64,000 bases of DNA from Lichenicoccus sp965276875 (GCF_965276875.1 NZ_OZ255701.1:4313108-4377107), one strand, 5' to 3'; shown: positions 43,377-51,866, numbered from the stretch's first letter. The notes: a model not told the origin generated them from the letters alone. A program made the numbers and translations.

Positions 43377-43453
43377 TCATCGCGGAAGCGCAAAATGCGG
43401 GCTTGCAAACGGGCTCATACGACTGAGAAGACTCTGGATGGAGGTTTTTCGGC

Positions 43454-43969
43454 GTGGTGAAATTCATCTTCGGATTGTCGCAGTCGCTGGACGGCTACGT
43501 CGACCACCTGCAAATCGGGCCGCCAGGTCCCGCAGCCTTTCGTCACTTCGTGGAGCATGTGCGCGACCTGGCCGGCATCGTTTATGGTCGCCGCACATAC
43601 GAGATCATGCGTTATTGGGAGGAAGACCACCCCGACTGGGACGGCCGCGACTTCGCGGCGGTGTGGCGAAGCCAGCCGAAATGGGTGGTCTCGCGGTCGT
43701 TGAAGTCCGTCGGCCCCAACACCACGCTGGTCCGGCGTGATTACGAAGCCGTTCTGCGCGAGCTCAAGGCCCGGCTCGTGGGCGAGATCGACGTCGCTGG
43801 ACCAGATCTGGCGCGAAGCCTGACCGATCTTGGTCTTGTGGACGAATACCGGCTTTACTTCCGCCCCTTCGTGCTCGGTCGCGGCACGCCATTCTGCGCC
43901 GGTCCCCGGCCGTCGCTCCGCCTCGTGGCCAATGACCGCATTGGCGAGGACACGATCAGACTGATGTAA
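43454..43969 (+). CDS. RibD C-terminal / dihydrofolate-reductase-like protein
   Basis: 171 aa from GTG. KFIFGLSQSLDGYVDH at the N-terminus and GIVYGRRTYEIMRYW are the NADPH-fold opening and the cofactor-loop motif of the RibD_C group. The second half gives IDVAGPDLARSLTDLGLVDEYRLYFRPFVLGRGTPFC, the usual family ending. Members are NADPH-dependent reductases of unknown substrate and are often linked to ECF sigma loci with DGPF or VOC proteins, as here. Confidence 0.85.
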   Translation: MVKFIFGLSQSLDGYVDHLQIGPPGPAAFRHFVEHVRDLAGIVYGRRTYEIMRYWEEDHPDWDGRDFAAVWRSQPKWVVSRSLKSVGPNTTLVRRDYEAVLRELKARLVGEIDVAGPDLARSLTDLGLVDEYRLYFRPFVLGRGTPFCAGPRPSLRLVANDRIGEDTIRLM

Positions 43970-44063
43970 ATTCCTGCCTGATCGGCGAGAAGCGGGGAGT
44001 ACTGATCGGCCGACATCCTGAAATCAAAACCATCTCCCGGATTTCCGCGAAACGGAGGAAACG

Positions 44064-44432
44064 ATGAAATACATCTGCCTGGTCTATCTCGACGATACGC
44101 ACTGGAGCGCCTGCCCCGATCGGGACTGCTTCGAGTTTGCAAGCGAGCTTGCGGCCAACGGGAGGCTGCTCGCGGCCGAGCCGCTGCACCCGGCGGAGAG
44201 CGCAACCACAGTGCGGGTGTGCCACGGCAAAGCTGTGCTCACTGACGGTCCGTTCTGCGAAACAAAGGAACTGCTCGCGGGCTTCTACCTGGTCGAGGCC
44301 AGGGATTTGAACGAGGCGCTCTCGATCGCGGAACGCATCCCGCCCGCCAAACACGGCAGCATCGAAGTGCGCCCGGTTCGCGAACTGGACGTGGCCGGAT
44401 ACCGGTCCTTCTCTGCCGCAAGGAGCGCTTGA
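44064..44432 (+). CDS. YCII/DGPF-domain protein (ECF42 partner)
   Basis: 122 aa. MKYICLVYLDD opens the YCII fold, and LTDGPFCETKELLAGFYLVEARDLNEALSIAERIP contains the DGPF signature itself followed by the conserved helix. These proteins are encoded next to ECF42-type sigma factors and act in that regulatory circuit, role unclear. The GGAGGAAACG RBS precedes the ATG. The stop is two bases before the next gene's ATG, so the two are co-translated. Confidence 0.88.
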   Translation: MKYICLVYLDDTHWSACPDRDCFEFASELAANGRLLAAEPLHPAESATTVRVCHGKAVLTDGPFCETKELLAGFYLVEARDLNEALSIAERIPPAKHGSIEVRPVRELDVAGYRSFSAARSA

Positions 44433-44434
44433 CG

Positions 44435-44914
44435 ATGGACCGGATCGTCCCCTGCCTCTGGTTTGATGGAAACGCGGAGGAAGCGGCGCGTTTCTACGCG
44501 CGCACCTTTCCCGACAGCCACGTCGATGCCGTGCACCGCTCGCCCCGCGACTACCCGGCGGGCAAGGCCGGCGATGTGCTGACCGTTGAGTTCACCGTGC
44601 TGGGCATGAGCTTCGTCGGGCTGAACGGGGGCGCCGGCGTGCCCTTTACGACAGCGGTGTCGTTTCAGGTCCACACCGAGGACCAAGCCGAAACCGATCG
44701 GTATTGGAATGCGCTGATCGCCGATGGCGGGCAGCCCTCGCAGTGCAGCTGGTGCAAGGACAGGTTTGGCCTGTCATGGCAGATCGTGCCGCGGCGCCTG
44801 CTCGCACTGATGACCGACTCCGAGCCCGAGCGTGCCAAACGCGTCATGACTGCAATGATGGACATGCACAAGATCGACATTGCCGCCATCGAGCGCGCCG
44901 CCGCCAGACCTTGA
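44435..44914 (+). CDS. VOC-superfamily (PhnB / 3-demethylubiquinone methyltransferase-like) protein
   Basis: 159 aa. RIVPCLWFDGNAEEAARFYARTFPDS is the canonical start of the PhnB-like glyoxalase-fold group, followed by DVLTVEFTVLGMSFVGLNGG and CSWCKDRFGLSWQIVP, where paired beta-alpha-beta-beta-beta units place the metal or ligand. Despite the domain name there is no methyltransferase. ATG 44435 is chosen with AGGAG nine bases upstream; TTG 44429 leaves no RBS spacing. Part of the ECF42-like cluster. Confidence 0.87.
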   Translation: MDRIVPCLWFDGNAEEAARFYARTFPDSHVDAVHRSPRDYPAGKAGDVLTVEFTVLGMSFVGLNGGAGVPFTTAVSFQVHTEDQAETDRYWNALIADGGQPSQCSWCKDRFGLSWQIVPRRLLALMTDSEPERAKRVMTAMMDMHKIDIAAIERAAARP

Positions 44915-45161
44915 ATTTTGTTCCTGTAGAAAGGCCATCACCGCAGCGATAAAGTCGTCCAGCTTTATGGCGCGCTCATCGTGCGCACCGCCGGCAGTGA
45001 AGAGTTTTGACTGGACATGAGGCGGCAATATATCGACTGACCGCGCCGACAGTGATTTGCCATCCGCCACGGGCGCGGACCGCTCTGGCCGGGCTCAGCG
45101 GGGAGCGTCTGGTCGCACACATTCGTTGCGACTAGGGACGATGTTGGCCCATACCTCGTGC

Positions 45162-45743
45162 CTAACTGGCATTGTGTTTCAGAGCATCCGCGGCGCCCAG
45201 GCTGCGAAAGATCAGCGCAAGAATTCGGCTCACCTGCGATTTCCCGTCTGAGGTCGGCGCAATGCGCAGCACACAAGACAGAAGCGTCAGCACATCCTCG
45301 GGGCGGTTGCCCAAACGGATGAGGCCGGCTCCTTCACAGGCGTCCATCAGTCGGTGAACGGCGCTAACGAGAGACCAGTACGTTTCCTGGAGGTCCTGAT
45401 CCGACACGGCCGCACGGAGTGTCTCGGCAAAGCCGTGTTTGACCTCACCGAACGCCGCGAAGCGCTCGCACCATAGTCGGAAGGCCGCGAGCGGCGGATG
45501 CAAAGCCAGCAGCGTTGGCGCCAACTCCACCAGCGCATCGATCTCCTTCCGGTAGACGCCCACCAGCAAGGACTCGCGGCTTGGAAAATGCCGGTAGAGC
45601 GTGCCCGCGCCGACGCCGGCCGCCTTGGCGATCGCATTCAGCGAAACGGAGGCATCGGCGGCCAGCGCGCCGCGCGCCACCTCCAGGATGCGGTCCCGGT
45701 TCGCTCGTGCATCGACGCGCAGCTTGAATTCCAGGTTGGCCAT
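45162..45743 (-). CDS. TetR-family transcriptional regulator
   Basis: 193 aa. The helix-turn-helix at residues about 10-60 reads RDRILEVARGALAADASVSLNAIAKAAGVGAGTLYRHFPSRESLLVGVY. The C-terminal helical ligand domain ends IFRSLGAADALKHNAS and matches the TetR group with SBP-type C-terminal domains. ATG 45743 is favoured over 45782 since the family starts just before the helix. Divergent from the aldo/keto reductase gene 80 bases away, so probably its regulator. Confidence 0.87.
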   Translation of the reverse strand: MANLEFKLRVDARANRDRILEVARGALAADASVSLNAIAKAAGVGAGTLYRHFPSRESLLVGVYRKEIDALVELAPTLLALHPPLAAFRLWCERFAAFGEVKHGFAETLRAAVSDQDLQETYWSLVSAVHRLMDACEGAGLIRLGNRPEDVLTLLSCVLRIAPTSDGKSQVSRILALIFRSLGAADALKHNAS

Positions 45744-45823
45744 CGCATCCTTGACAAAGCGGAGAGCTCTCCGGCAATCCAAACCGGAGAAGTGTCCGCT
45801 TGCTAGCCTGTCTCGGAGGATTC

Positions 45824-46885
45824 ATGCAATACGTAAAGCTGGGCTGCTCTGGCCTCGAAGTCTCCCCTGTCTGCATCGGCTGCATGGGATTTGGTGACCC
45901 AGCTCGGGGTCATCCGACCTGGTCTCTCGTTGAGCAAGCCAGCCGGCCTCTGATCCGGCATGCGATCGAGGTCGGGATCAACTTCTTCGACACGGCCAAC
46001 ATGTACTCTCAGGGCACCAGCGAGGAGATCCTCGGTCGGGCGCTGAAGGAGTTCACGAACCGCGACGGCGTGGTGATCGCTACCAAGCTGATGGCGCCCA
46101 TGCGCGACGGCCCCAACGCGGTCGGCTTGTCACGCAAGGCGATCATGACCGAGATCGACCATAGTCTGAGACGGCTCGGCACCGACTATGTCGACCTCTA
46201 CCAGATCCACCGCCGCGATCAGACGACCCCCTGGGAAGAGACTTTGGAGGCGCTGCATGATCTCGTCAGGGTCGGCAAGGTGCGCTATCTCGGCGCCTCT
46301 TCGATGATGGCGTGGGAGTTCAGCAAGGCGCTTCACCTTCAGCAGGCCAACGGCTGGGCGCGCTTCATATCGATGCAGGACACCTACAACCCGATGGCGC
46401 GCGAGGAGGAGCGCGAGATGCTGCCGCTGTGCGCTGATAGTGGCGTCCAGACCATCGTCTATAGCCCGCTCGGGCGCGGCCGCCTGGCCCGACCTTGGGG
46501 CGAGAGCACCGCCCGCTCGCAAGCCGAGCCGGAAGCCGCCAAGCTCTACGAGGCGACTTCGACCAGCGATCAAAAAATCGTCGAGGTGGCGTGCTCGATC
46601 GCAGCCGAACGTGGCGTCAGCCAAGCTCAGGTCGTCTTGGCTTGGCTGCGACGCAACAAAGTTGTCGCAGCCCCGATCATCGGTGCGCTCAGGACCAAGC
46701 ACATCGACGACGCGGTCGCGGCACTCTCGCTCACCCTAACGGACGACGAGGCCTCTCGGTTGGAAGCGCCTTACACGCCACGTCGAGATCATCAGGGCGT
46801 TTCCGATCCGGTTATGTTGGCTCGTAGCATGGAGACCGCGACCGGCTTAAAGAAGAGCTCCCCGGCTCCGGCCAAACCTCGTTGA
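45824..46885 (+). CDS. Aldo/keto reductase
   Basis: 353 aa, (alpha/beta)8 barrel oxidoreductase using NADPH. The catalytic tetrad is visible: Asp and Tyr in INFFDTANMYSQGTSEEILG, Lys in VVIATKLMAP, His in VDLYQIHRRDQ. VAAPIIGALRTKHIDDAVAAL is the cofactor-binding C-terminal block of the AKR12/13-like bacterial group. CGGAGGA precedes ATG 45824. The C-terminal tail rich in Ser, Ala and Pro overlaps the convergent LysR gene by 74 bases. Substrate not predictable. Confidence 0.9.
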   Translation: MQYVKLGCSGLEVSPVCIGCMGFGDPARGHPTWSLVEQASRPLIRHAIEVGINFFDTANMYSQGTSEEILGRALKEFTNRDGVVIATKLMAPMRDGPNAVGLSRKAIMTEIDHSLRRLGTDYVDLYQIHRRDQTTPWEETLEALHDLVRVGKVRYLGASSMMAWEFSKALHLQQANGWARFISMQDTYNPMAREEEREMLPLCADSGVQTIVYSPLGRGRLARPWGESTARSQAEPEAAKLYEATSTSDQKIVEVACSIAAERGVSQAQVVLAWLRRNKVVAAPIIGALRTKHIDDAVAALSLTLTDDEASRLEAPYTPRRDHQGVSDPVMLARSMETATGLKKSSPAPAKPR

Positions 46886-47768
46886 TCAGTCGGTCGAGCA
46901 GCCATCGGGCGGCCGGGCCAAGCGCCCGGTCGCGCGCGTGCACGGCGTAGATCGAGACCTTGCCCGGCAGCACCGCCGGGTCCGCGACGTCCAACCGCCG
47001 AAGCGTGCCCTCTGCCAGCGCGCCCTCGACCAGGTGCTGGGGCATGTTGCCCCAACCGAACCCGGCCAGCAGGTACTCCATCCGCTGCCCGAGATCCGCG
47101 AAGCGCCAGATGGCGGGGCTGACGACGCCTTGCGGCGGCCGATCCTCCTGGTTGGGATTGGTCAGGACGAGCTGAACATGCTCGGCCAGCGCGTCGCGCG
47201 ACAGCGTTGCCTGCTGCCGCGCGAGCGGGTGCTCCGGCGAGGCGACAGGCACCAAATTCATCGTCATCAATCGGAAGGCTTGCAGGTCCATCGGCACCGA
47301 GGGGTGAATGGCGGAGACGGCAAGTGCTGCCGAGCGGTCGCGCACCCGTCGCTCGCTGCCCCAGGCGCCCTCCGTGTAGAGCGTGACGGGAAGGTCGGGA
47401 AAGTCGGTATGGAGTGCCGCCAGGCTGCGCCGGAGCGGCTCGCCCGGCACGAGGCTGTCCACCGCCAGCGCGAGCTCCGGTTCGACGCCAGCCGCGATCG
47501 AGGCTGCGATGTGCTCGAAGATTTCGGCCTGGCGCAGCACCTGGCGTGCTTGCGCGACCAGCACCCGCCCAGCGTCAGTGAGACGTGGCAGACGCTCGGA
47601 GCGGTCGAAGAGCGCCACCTGCTGGGACGCCTCGACCAACTGCACGGCGCTGCTGATCGCCGACTGCACGCGCCGCAGCTGCCGCCCGGCGGCCGAAAAG
47701 CTGCCCGTCTCGGCAATGGCGACCAGCACACGCAACTGGTCCAGCGTCAGCGATCCGATCATGTCCAT
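46812..47768 (-). CDS. LysR-family transcriptional regulator
   Basis: 318 aa. Winged helix at residues about 5-65: LTLDQLRVLVAIAETGSFSAAGRQLRRVQSAISSAVQLVEASQQVALFDRSER. The rest is the usual effector domain with LALAVDSLVPGEPLRRSLAALHTDFPDLPVTLYTEG. ATG 47768 or 47762 (MIGSLTL) is the start. It diverges from the dioxygenase gene across a 71-base gap and is likely the regulator of the dioxygenase-DoxX-glutaredoxin run. Its last residues derive from sequence opposite the aldo/keto reductase 3' end. Confidence 0.88.
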   Translation of the reverse strand: MDMIGSLTLDQLRVLVAIAETGSFSAAGRQLRRVQSAISSAVQLVEASQQVALFDRSERLPRLTDAGRVLVAQARQVLRQAEIFEHIAASIAAGVEPELALAVDSLVPGEPLRRSLAALHTDFPDLPVTLYTEGAWGSERRVRDRSAALAVSAIHPSVPMDLQAFRLMTMNLVPVASPEHPLARQQATLSRDALAEHVQLVLTNPNQEDRPPQGVVSPAIWRFADLGQRMEYLLAGFGWGNMPQHLVEGALAEGTLRRLDVADPAVLPGKVSIYAVHARDRALGPAARWLLDRLINEVWPEPGSSSLSRSRSPCYEPT

Positions 47769-47839
47769 CTCTCTAACAGATGGAATATATCAAGAAGAGA
47801 TCGCTTCCGGGGAGAGCACGTGGACCCTATCTCCCCTGC

Positions 47840-48664
47840 ATGACAACTGAAACCATCCATCGCCAGCCCGTCCTCGCTTTGCCTCATGGTGGCGGGCCGT
47901 GCTTCGTCTCGACCTATCCGGCGCCGCTGGAGCCCGCCGTCTGGGCTTCGCTCGGCCGGTTCCTACGTGATCAGGGCGCCGCCATCCGTCCGCGCCCGCG
48001 CGCGGTGCTGGTGATCTCGGGTCACTGGGAGGAGGCGGTGCCGACGGTCACCACCGCGGTCGAGACCTCGCTCTACTATGATTACTACGGCTTCGCTCCC
48101 GAGGCGTACGCCCTGCACTGGCCCGTCAAGGGCGCGCCGGACGTCGCACGCCGCGTGCGCAAGCTTCTGGCCGACGCTGGCATCGCCTCGGCCGAGGACG
48201 CGGGGCGGGGGCTCGACCACGGCGTGTTCGTGCCGCTGATGGAAATGTTTCCGGACGCTGATATCCAGATCGTGCAGCTGTCGCTGCAGCGCGACCTCAA
48301 TCCCGCAGCACACCTCGCCATCGGCCGCGCGCTGGCGCCGCTACGGGACGAGGGCATCCTCATCATCGGTTCGGGCAGCACCTTCCACAATGCCCGCGAG
48401 GTGATGCCAAGCGAGCGTTCGGCCCAGGCCGCCCGTACGTTCGGCGCTTGGGTGGCCGAGGTCATGGCAGAGCGTTTGCCCGAGCGGCGCTTCGCCCGGC
48501 TCGCCGACTGGCAGTCCGGTCCCGATGCGCGCTTCAACCATCCGAAGGAGGAGCACCTCCTTCCCTATCACGTCGCCGCCGGGGCTGGCGGTGACGATCC
48601 GGGGGCGACCATCTTCGACGACCTGGTCGCCCACAAGGCGCAGTACGCCTTCAGATTCGGCTGA
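47840..48664 (+). CDS. DODA-type (LigB-like) extradiol dioxygenase family protein
   Basis: 274 aa. Metal-ligand motifs of the class III extradiol/DODA fold: LPHGGGPCF near residue 16, LVISGHWEEAVPTV near 57, RGLDHGVFVPLMEMFPDA near 125, and HPKEEHLLPYHVAAGAGGDD near 232 with the family's second-shell His. Enzymes of this type open catechol rings, but YgiD-like members of bacteria are often of unknown substrate. ATG 47840 begins the family sequence (MTTETIHRQPVLALPHGG). Followed by DoxX and a glutaredoxin-like gene in tight spacing. Confidence 0.88.
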   Translation: MTTETIHRQPVLALPHGGGPCFVSTYPAPLEPAVWASLGRFLRDQGAAIRPRPRAVLVISGHWEEAVPTVTTAVETSLYYDYYGFAPEAYALHWPVKGAPDVARRVRKLLADAGIASAEDAGRGLDHGVFVPLMEMFPDADIQIVQLSLQRDLNPAAHLAIGRALAPLRDEGILIIGSGSTFHNAREVMPSERSAQAARTFGAWVAEVMAERLPERRFARLADWQSGPDARFNHPKEEHLLPYHVAAGAGGDDPGATIFDDLVAHKAQYAFRFG

Positions 48665-48680
48665 TCGAAAGGAGAGTCTC

Positions 48681-49067
48681 ATGACAACCGACGTTGCCCC
48701 GTCACGGATTGCCGCCCCGTCTCAAGGTTGGACCATGACCTTGTGGGTGCTGCGCGTCCTCGCCGCCTTTATCTTTCTTGCCGCCGCTGCCATGAAGTTG
48801 TTGGCTCAGCCGATGATGGTCGCCGAGTTCCAGAAGGTCGGGCTCGGCCAGTGGTTCCGCTATGCGGTCGGCCTTATCGAGCTGGTCGGCGGCGTTGCCG
48901 TGCTGGCGCCGCGCACCACCTGGATCGGCGCGAGCTTGCTGCTGTTGGTCGACCTGGGCGCCTTCTTCGCGCAGGTCACGACGCTGCACATGGACTGGAT
49001 CCACACGATCGTCATCGGCGGCATCCTGGTCGCTATCATTTACCTCTCGCACCGCTGGGCGCGCTGA
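48681..49067 (+). CDS. DoxX family membrane protein
   Basis: 128 aa, four predicted membrane helices: VLRVLAAFIFLAAAAMKLL, YAVGLIELVGGVAVLA, TTWIGASLLLLVDLGAFFAQV and HTIVIGGILVAIIYL. The pattern G-x(n)-K after helix 1 and E in helix 2 fits the DoxX/SURF4-like group. Family members are quinone-linked or redox-associated membrane subunits of unclear role. The AAAGGAGAG RBS is strong. It lies 16 bases after the dioxygenase and 14 before the thiol protein, suggesting a three-gene operon. Confidence 0.87.
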   Translation: MTTDVAPSRIAAPSQGWTMTLWVLRVLAAFIFLAAAAMKLLAQPMMVAEFQKVGLGQWFRYAVGLIELVGGVAVLAPRTTWIGASLLLLVDLGAFFAQVTTLHMDWIHTIVIGGILVAIIYLSHRWAR

Positions 49068-49081
49068 ACGGAGAGAACCCG

Positions 49082-49444
49082 ATGTCCGATACCTTCACCC
49101 CCGTCCTCTACACCAAGACGGACTGCCCGTTCTGCTTCAAGGCACGGCTGTTCCTGCTCGAAAGCGGCGTGGCCAACCAGGTCGAACTTCGAAATTACGT
49201 TCCCGGCGGCGCCGAGGAGCAGGAGGTGCGCGCCAAGGTCGCGCCACATGTCGAGAAGTTCAGCGTGCCCGTGCTGGAGACCGCACCAGGTGAGTTCTTG
49301 CCCGACTCTGACGCAATCATCGACCATCTCACCCGCAAGCACGGCGCGACCCGCGATCTGCCGCTGCTGGCCGCCTATCGGCAGCACATCCTCGGCAAGT
49401 TGTTGGAGGTGTACAAGGAGCTTCAGCAACTCAAGGCGAAGTAG
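49082..49444 (+). CDS. Glutaredoxin-like / GST N-terminal domain protein
   Basis: 120 aa. LYTKTDCPFCFKARLFLLESG has the CPFC redox motif near residue 15, and VPVLETAPGEFLPDSDAIIDHLTRKHG supplies the cis-Pro and glutathione-binding region, so it reads as a glutaredoxin or the N-domain of a GST without the helical domain. Probably a thiol-disulfide or glutathione-linked reductase. Third gene of the dioxygenase-DoxX run; the 130-base gap after it has no gene before tRNA-Phe. Confidence 0.84.
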   Translation: MSDTFTPVLYTKTDCPFCFKARLFLLESGVANQVELRNYVPGGAEEQEVRAKVAPHVEKFSVPVLETAPGEFLPDSDAIIDHLTRKHGATRDLPLLAAYRQHILGKLLEVYKELQQLKAK

Positions 49445-49575
49445 CGAGCCCTTTCTGGTGGAGCGAGTCTCGTGCCTGGTGCCCACGCCTGACGGCAGCG
49501 ATGATCGTGTCCGGCTCCCTGGTCCACCGGAAGGGCGGAAACGGCGGTGGAGAGAAGCGCCAGGTCAAGTCGGGA

Positions 49576-49651
49576 TGGTGCCCAGGGGCGGAGTCGAACC
49601 ACCGACACTGCGATTTTCAGTCGCATGCTCTACCAGCTGAGCTACCTGGGC
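49576..49651 (-). tRNA. tRNA-Phe (anticodon GAA)
   Basis: 76 bases with encoded CCA. Acceptor GCCCAGG pairs with CCTGGGC; anticodon loop CTGAAAA gives GAA; D arm GCTCAGCTGGTAGAGC and T loop TTCGACT are standard. Confidence 0.96.
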
Positions 49652-49696
49652 AGACCGTGGGGTCGTGCAGCGGCGGGCTTAGCCCAATGCCTCGTG

Positions 49697-49879
49697 TCAA
49701 TCAAGCGGCTCCGGCAGACGGTCCTCGTCGTCCTGCTCGGGCTCGATGCGCAACGAGGGCGTGCGATACTGGCCGGAAAACCAGCGGCCGAGATCGACGT
49801 CGGCGCACCGCTTCGAGCAGAACGGCCGGAGTTGCGGCACCGTCGCGCGGCCGCAGATCGGGCAGGTCGGATCACTCAT
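49697..49879 (-). CDS. yacG: Zinc-binding DNA gyrase inhibitor family protein YacG
   Basis: 60 aa. Cys residues CPICGRATVPQLRPFCSKRCADVDLGRWFSGQYRTP match the four-Cys zinc site and conserved tail of YacG, which binds gyrase B and inhibits it in E. coli. The ATG at 49879 overlaps the stop of the upstream RNase E/G gene by eight bases. It closes the infA-maf-RNase-yacG run found in many alphaproteobacteria and lies 45 bases from tRNA-Phe. Confidence 0.9.
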   Translation of the reverse strand: MSDPTCPICGRATVPQLRPFCSKRCADVDLGRWFSGQYRTPSLRIEPEQDDEDRLPEPLD

Positions 49880-50996
49880 GGTCGATCGTCCAGCAGAGGG
49901 CGGGCAGGGTGGGCTCCATGCGCAAGGAGATGGGTGCGGCCGCCGCTTGTGCAAACGCCGCCAGCGCCCGCGTGTCGGCGCGTAGCGCGGTTGCGACGGC
50001 AATGCCTGCGCGCAGGATCGGGCGCTGCCCCGGCTGGTGCGCCGAGAGTGCTGCGCGCAGGCCGGCGAGCCCGGCGCCAAGCGGGGTTTGCAGCAGCTCG
50101 TGCAGGGCGGGATGCACGCGTGGCCGCAGAATTTCGGCGAGCCCGAGGGCAGTGAAGCCGAGCAGTCGCGGCCGCAGCGGGTCGCGCGCGAGGGCTGCCT
50201 CGATGGTGGGCGCCAGCGCCCGGCGCTTGCGCGTGGACAGGCCGGCGAGATCGATCAGGATGGCGCCGGAGAGGTTGCGCAGGCGCACCTGGTGCAGCAG
50301 GGCTGGGATGGCTGCGCGATTGCCGGCGAATTGCGCCACCTGCTTGGGCCGGCGCTCGGCGCTGGCGGCGGCCATGTCGACATCGATGGCGACGAGGGCG
50401 GGGGTCGGGTGGATGCTGGCGCGCAGACCGCCGGGGAGTGCCAGCTCCGACTGTGCAAGAGACTCGATTTCGCTCTCGAGGGGGTCGTCGAAGGCGCGCG
50501 CCACAACCTGCACCGGACGGCCGCAATCGGCCTGCAAGATCGCCGCGATCGCCGCATCATCGCAGGCCAATGTGGCGTCGGGCCAGGATGCGGCCAACCT
50601 GCGCATGGGGTCGGGGCCGCGCGCCACGAGGCCCTCCGCCATGCCGTGCAATGCGACCCGCTCGCGTTCGGCGTCGTCGAGACGGCTGCTCAGGCGCGGT
50701 CCCTTGCCGCCCTGGGCGGCCCGGATCACGCGCACCGCGACGAGGTCGCCTTCGCTGGTGGTCCCCTCGGAATCGGGCAAAAACCCGCTTGCGGCGCCGA
50801 TCTGCACGAAGGCGCCGCCCATGGCACCAAGGTGGGCGGTGACCCTGCCGACATGGAGGTCGCCGACCCCGTCTGGCTCGCCCGGTCGGTGTAGCGCGTA
50901 GTCCAGCAGGACGCCGTCCGATACGGCGACGCGCACTTCGCCGGGGCTACAGGCAGCCAGCAGGCGGGTGTTCACCGCATCAGACCAGAACGCCAC
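49872..50996 (-). CDS. Ribonuclease E/G family protein, short form
   Basis: 374 aa. S1-like start (GDLHVGRVTAHLGAMGGAFVQIG) then the RNase E/G catalytic region. Acidic residues in ALVAIDVDMAAAS (near 205) and LSGAILIDLAGLSTRKRR (near 253) correspond to the Mg-binding Asp pair. The Zn-link Cys pair CPxC of RNase E is missing and the protein is shorter than RNase G (about 490 aa), so it may be monomeric or degenerate. It overlaps the maf stop and starts the yacG-coupled unit. Confidence 0.78.
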   Translation of the reverse strand: MAFWSDAVNTRLLAACSPGEVRVAVSDGVLLDYALHRPGEPDGVGDLHVGRVTAHLGAMGGAFVQIGAASGFLPDSEGTTSEGDLVAVRVIRAAQGGKGPRLSSRLDDAERERVALHGMAEGLVARGPDPMRRLAASWPDATLACDDAAIAAILQADCGRPVQVVARAFDDPLESEIESLAQSELALPGGLRASIHPTPALVAIDVDMAAASAERRPKQVAQFAGNRAAIPALLHQVRLRNLSGAILIDLAGLSTRKRRALAPTIEAALARDPLRPRLLGFTALGLAEILRPRVHPALHELLQTPLGAGLAGLRAALSAHQPGQRPILRAGIAVATALRADTRALAAFAQAAAAPISLRMEPTLPALCWTIDHE

Positions 50997-51591
50997 GGCT
51001 GCGCAGCAACTGCGCGGTCTCGAACAAGGGCAGCCCGACGACGTTCGAGTAGCTGCCGGAGAGGAAGCGGATATGGGACGCGGCGTGGCCCTGCACGGCG
51101 TAGCCGCCAGCCTTGCCGTGCCAGTCGCCGGTCGCGATCAGGGCGTCGATTTGCCGCTCCGTCAGCCGGGCAAAGCCGACCACGCTCTCGACCGTGCGCG
51201 AGGCGATGCCCTGCGGGTGTTGCAGCACGATGGCGGTCAGCACCCGGTGGCGGCGGCCGGAGAGCAGGCCCAGGCAGCGGCGCGCCGTGCCCTCGTCCTC
51301 GACCTTGGGCAGAATTCGCCGCCCGAGAGCGACAACGGTGTCGGCGGCGAGGATGAGCCGATCCGGATCGCATCGTGCCGCAGCCGCCTGCGCCTTGGCG
51401 CGGGCCAGGCGCTCGACATGCGAACGCGGCGTCTCGTCGCGCCTGGCGGTCTCGTCGATGTCGGTGGCGAGGATCAGGTCCGGTTTGAGGCCGATCTGGG
51501 CCAGCAGGTCACGCCGTCGCGGTGAGGCGGAGGCGAGGACGAACGGAATGCTACTTGAATCGAAAGGTGATTCGGCCCTTGGACAGGTCAT
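50980..51591 (-). CDS. maf: Maf-family nucleotide pyrophosphatase
   Basis: 203 aa. LASASPRRRDLLAQIG is the SxSxRR signature, LILAADTVVALG the catalytic Asp block, and GYAVQGHAASHIRFLSGSYSNVVGLPLFE the end. Maf proteins hydrolyse dTTP, UTP or modified nucleotides and can delay septation. The start region overlaps infA by 41 bases and the stop overlaps the RNase gene, consistent with one transcript. Confidence 0.92.
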   Translation of the reverse strand: MTCPRAESPFDSSSIPFVLASASPRRRDLLAQIGLKPDLILATDIDETARRDETPRSHVERLARAKAQAAAARCDPDRLILAADTVVALGRRILPKVEDEGTARRCLGLLSGRRHRVLTAIVLQHPQGIASRTVESVVGFARLTERQIDALIATGDWHGKAGGYAVQGHAASHIRFLSGSYSNVVGLPLFETAQLLRSRGVLV

Positions 51592-51769
51592 ACGGAGTCA
51601 TTTCGACGTTGACACGGTCACCGGCGAGAACGCGAATCCGGTTCTTGCGCATCTTGCCGCTGGTATGGGCCAGGATGGAGTGCTCGTTGTCGAGCTTGAC
51701 CTTGAACATTGCGTTCGGCAGCAGTTCCATGACGGTGCCGCTGAATTCGATCATGTCTTCCTTAGACAT
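51551..51769 (-). CDS. infA: Translation initiation factor IF-1
   Basis: 72 aa, the standard length. A single S1-type OB fold: MSKEDMIEFSGTVMELLPNAMFKVKLDNEH, then SGKMRKNRIRVLAGDRVNVEMTPYDLSKGRITFRFK. Binds the ribosomal A site during initiation. ATG 51769 is chosen over 51778 because IF-1 begins MSKED or MAKED. First gene of the infA-maf-RNase-yacG run. Confidence 0.97.
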   Translation of the reverse strand: MSKEDMIEFSGTVMELLPNAMFKVKLDNEHSILAHTSGKMRKNRIRVLAGDRVNVEMTPYDLSKGRITFRFK

Positions 51770-51866
51770 TGCATCCATCGATCGGTTGGCTCGGCATTGC
51801 TTCTCCTGCTCAGTTGTGATCCGGCCGGAACATGAGGATTGCCGAAGGTCCGGTCAAGCGCGTCCC

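Noticed and set aside
44774..45070. 98-codon minus-strand frame ending in AVMAFLQEQN
   Set aside because: The C-terminal half is antisense to the VOC gene; the remainder vaguely resembles a hydrolase tail but is too short to call.
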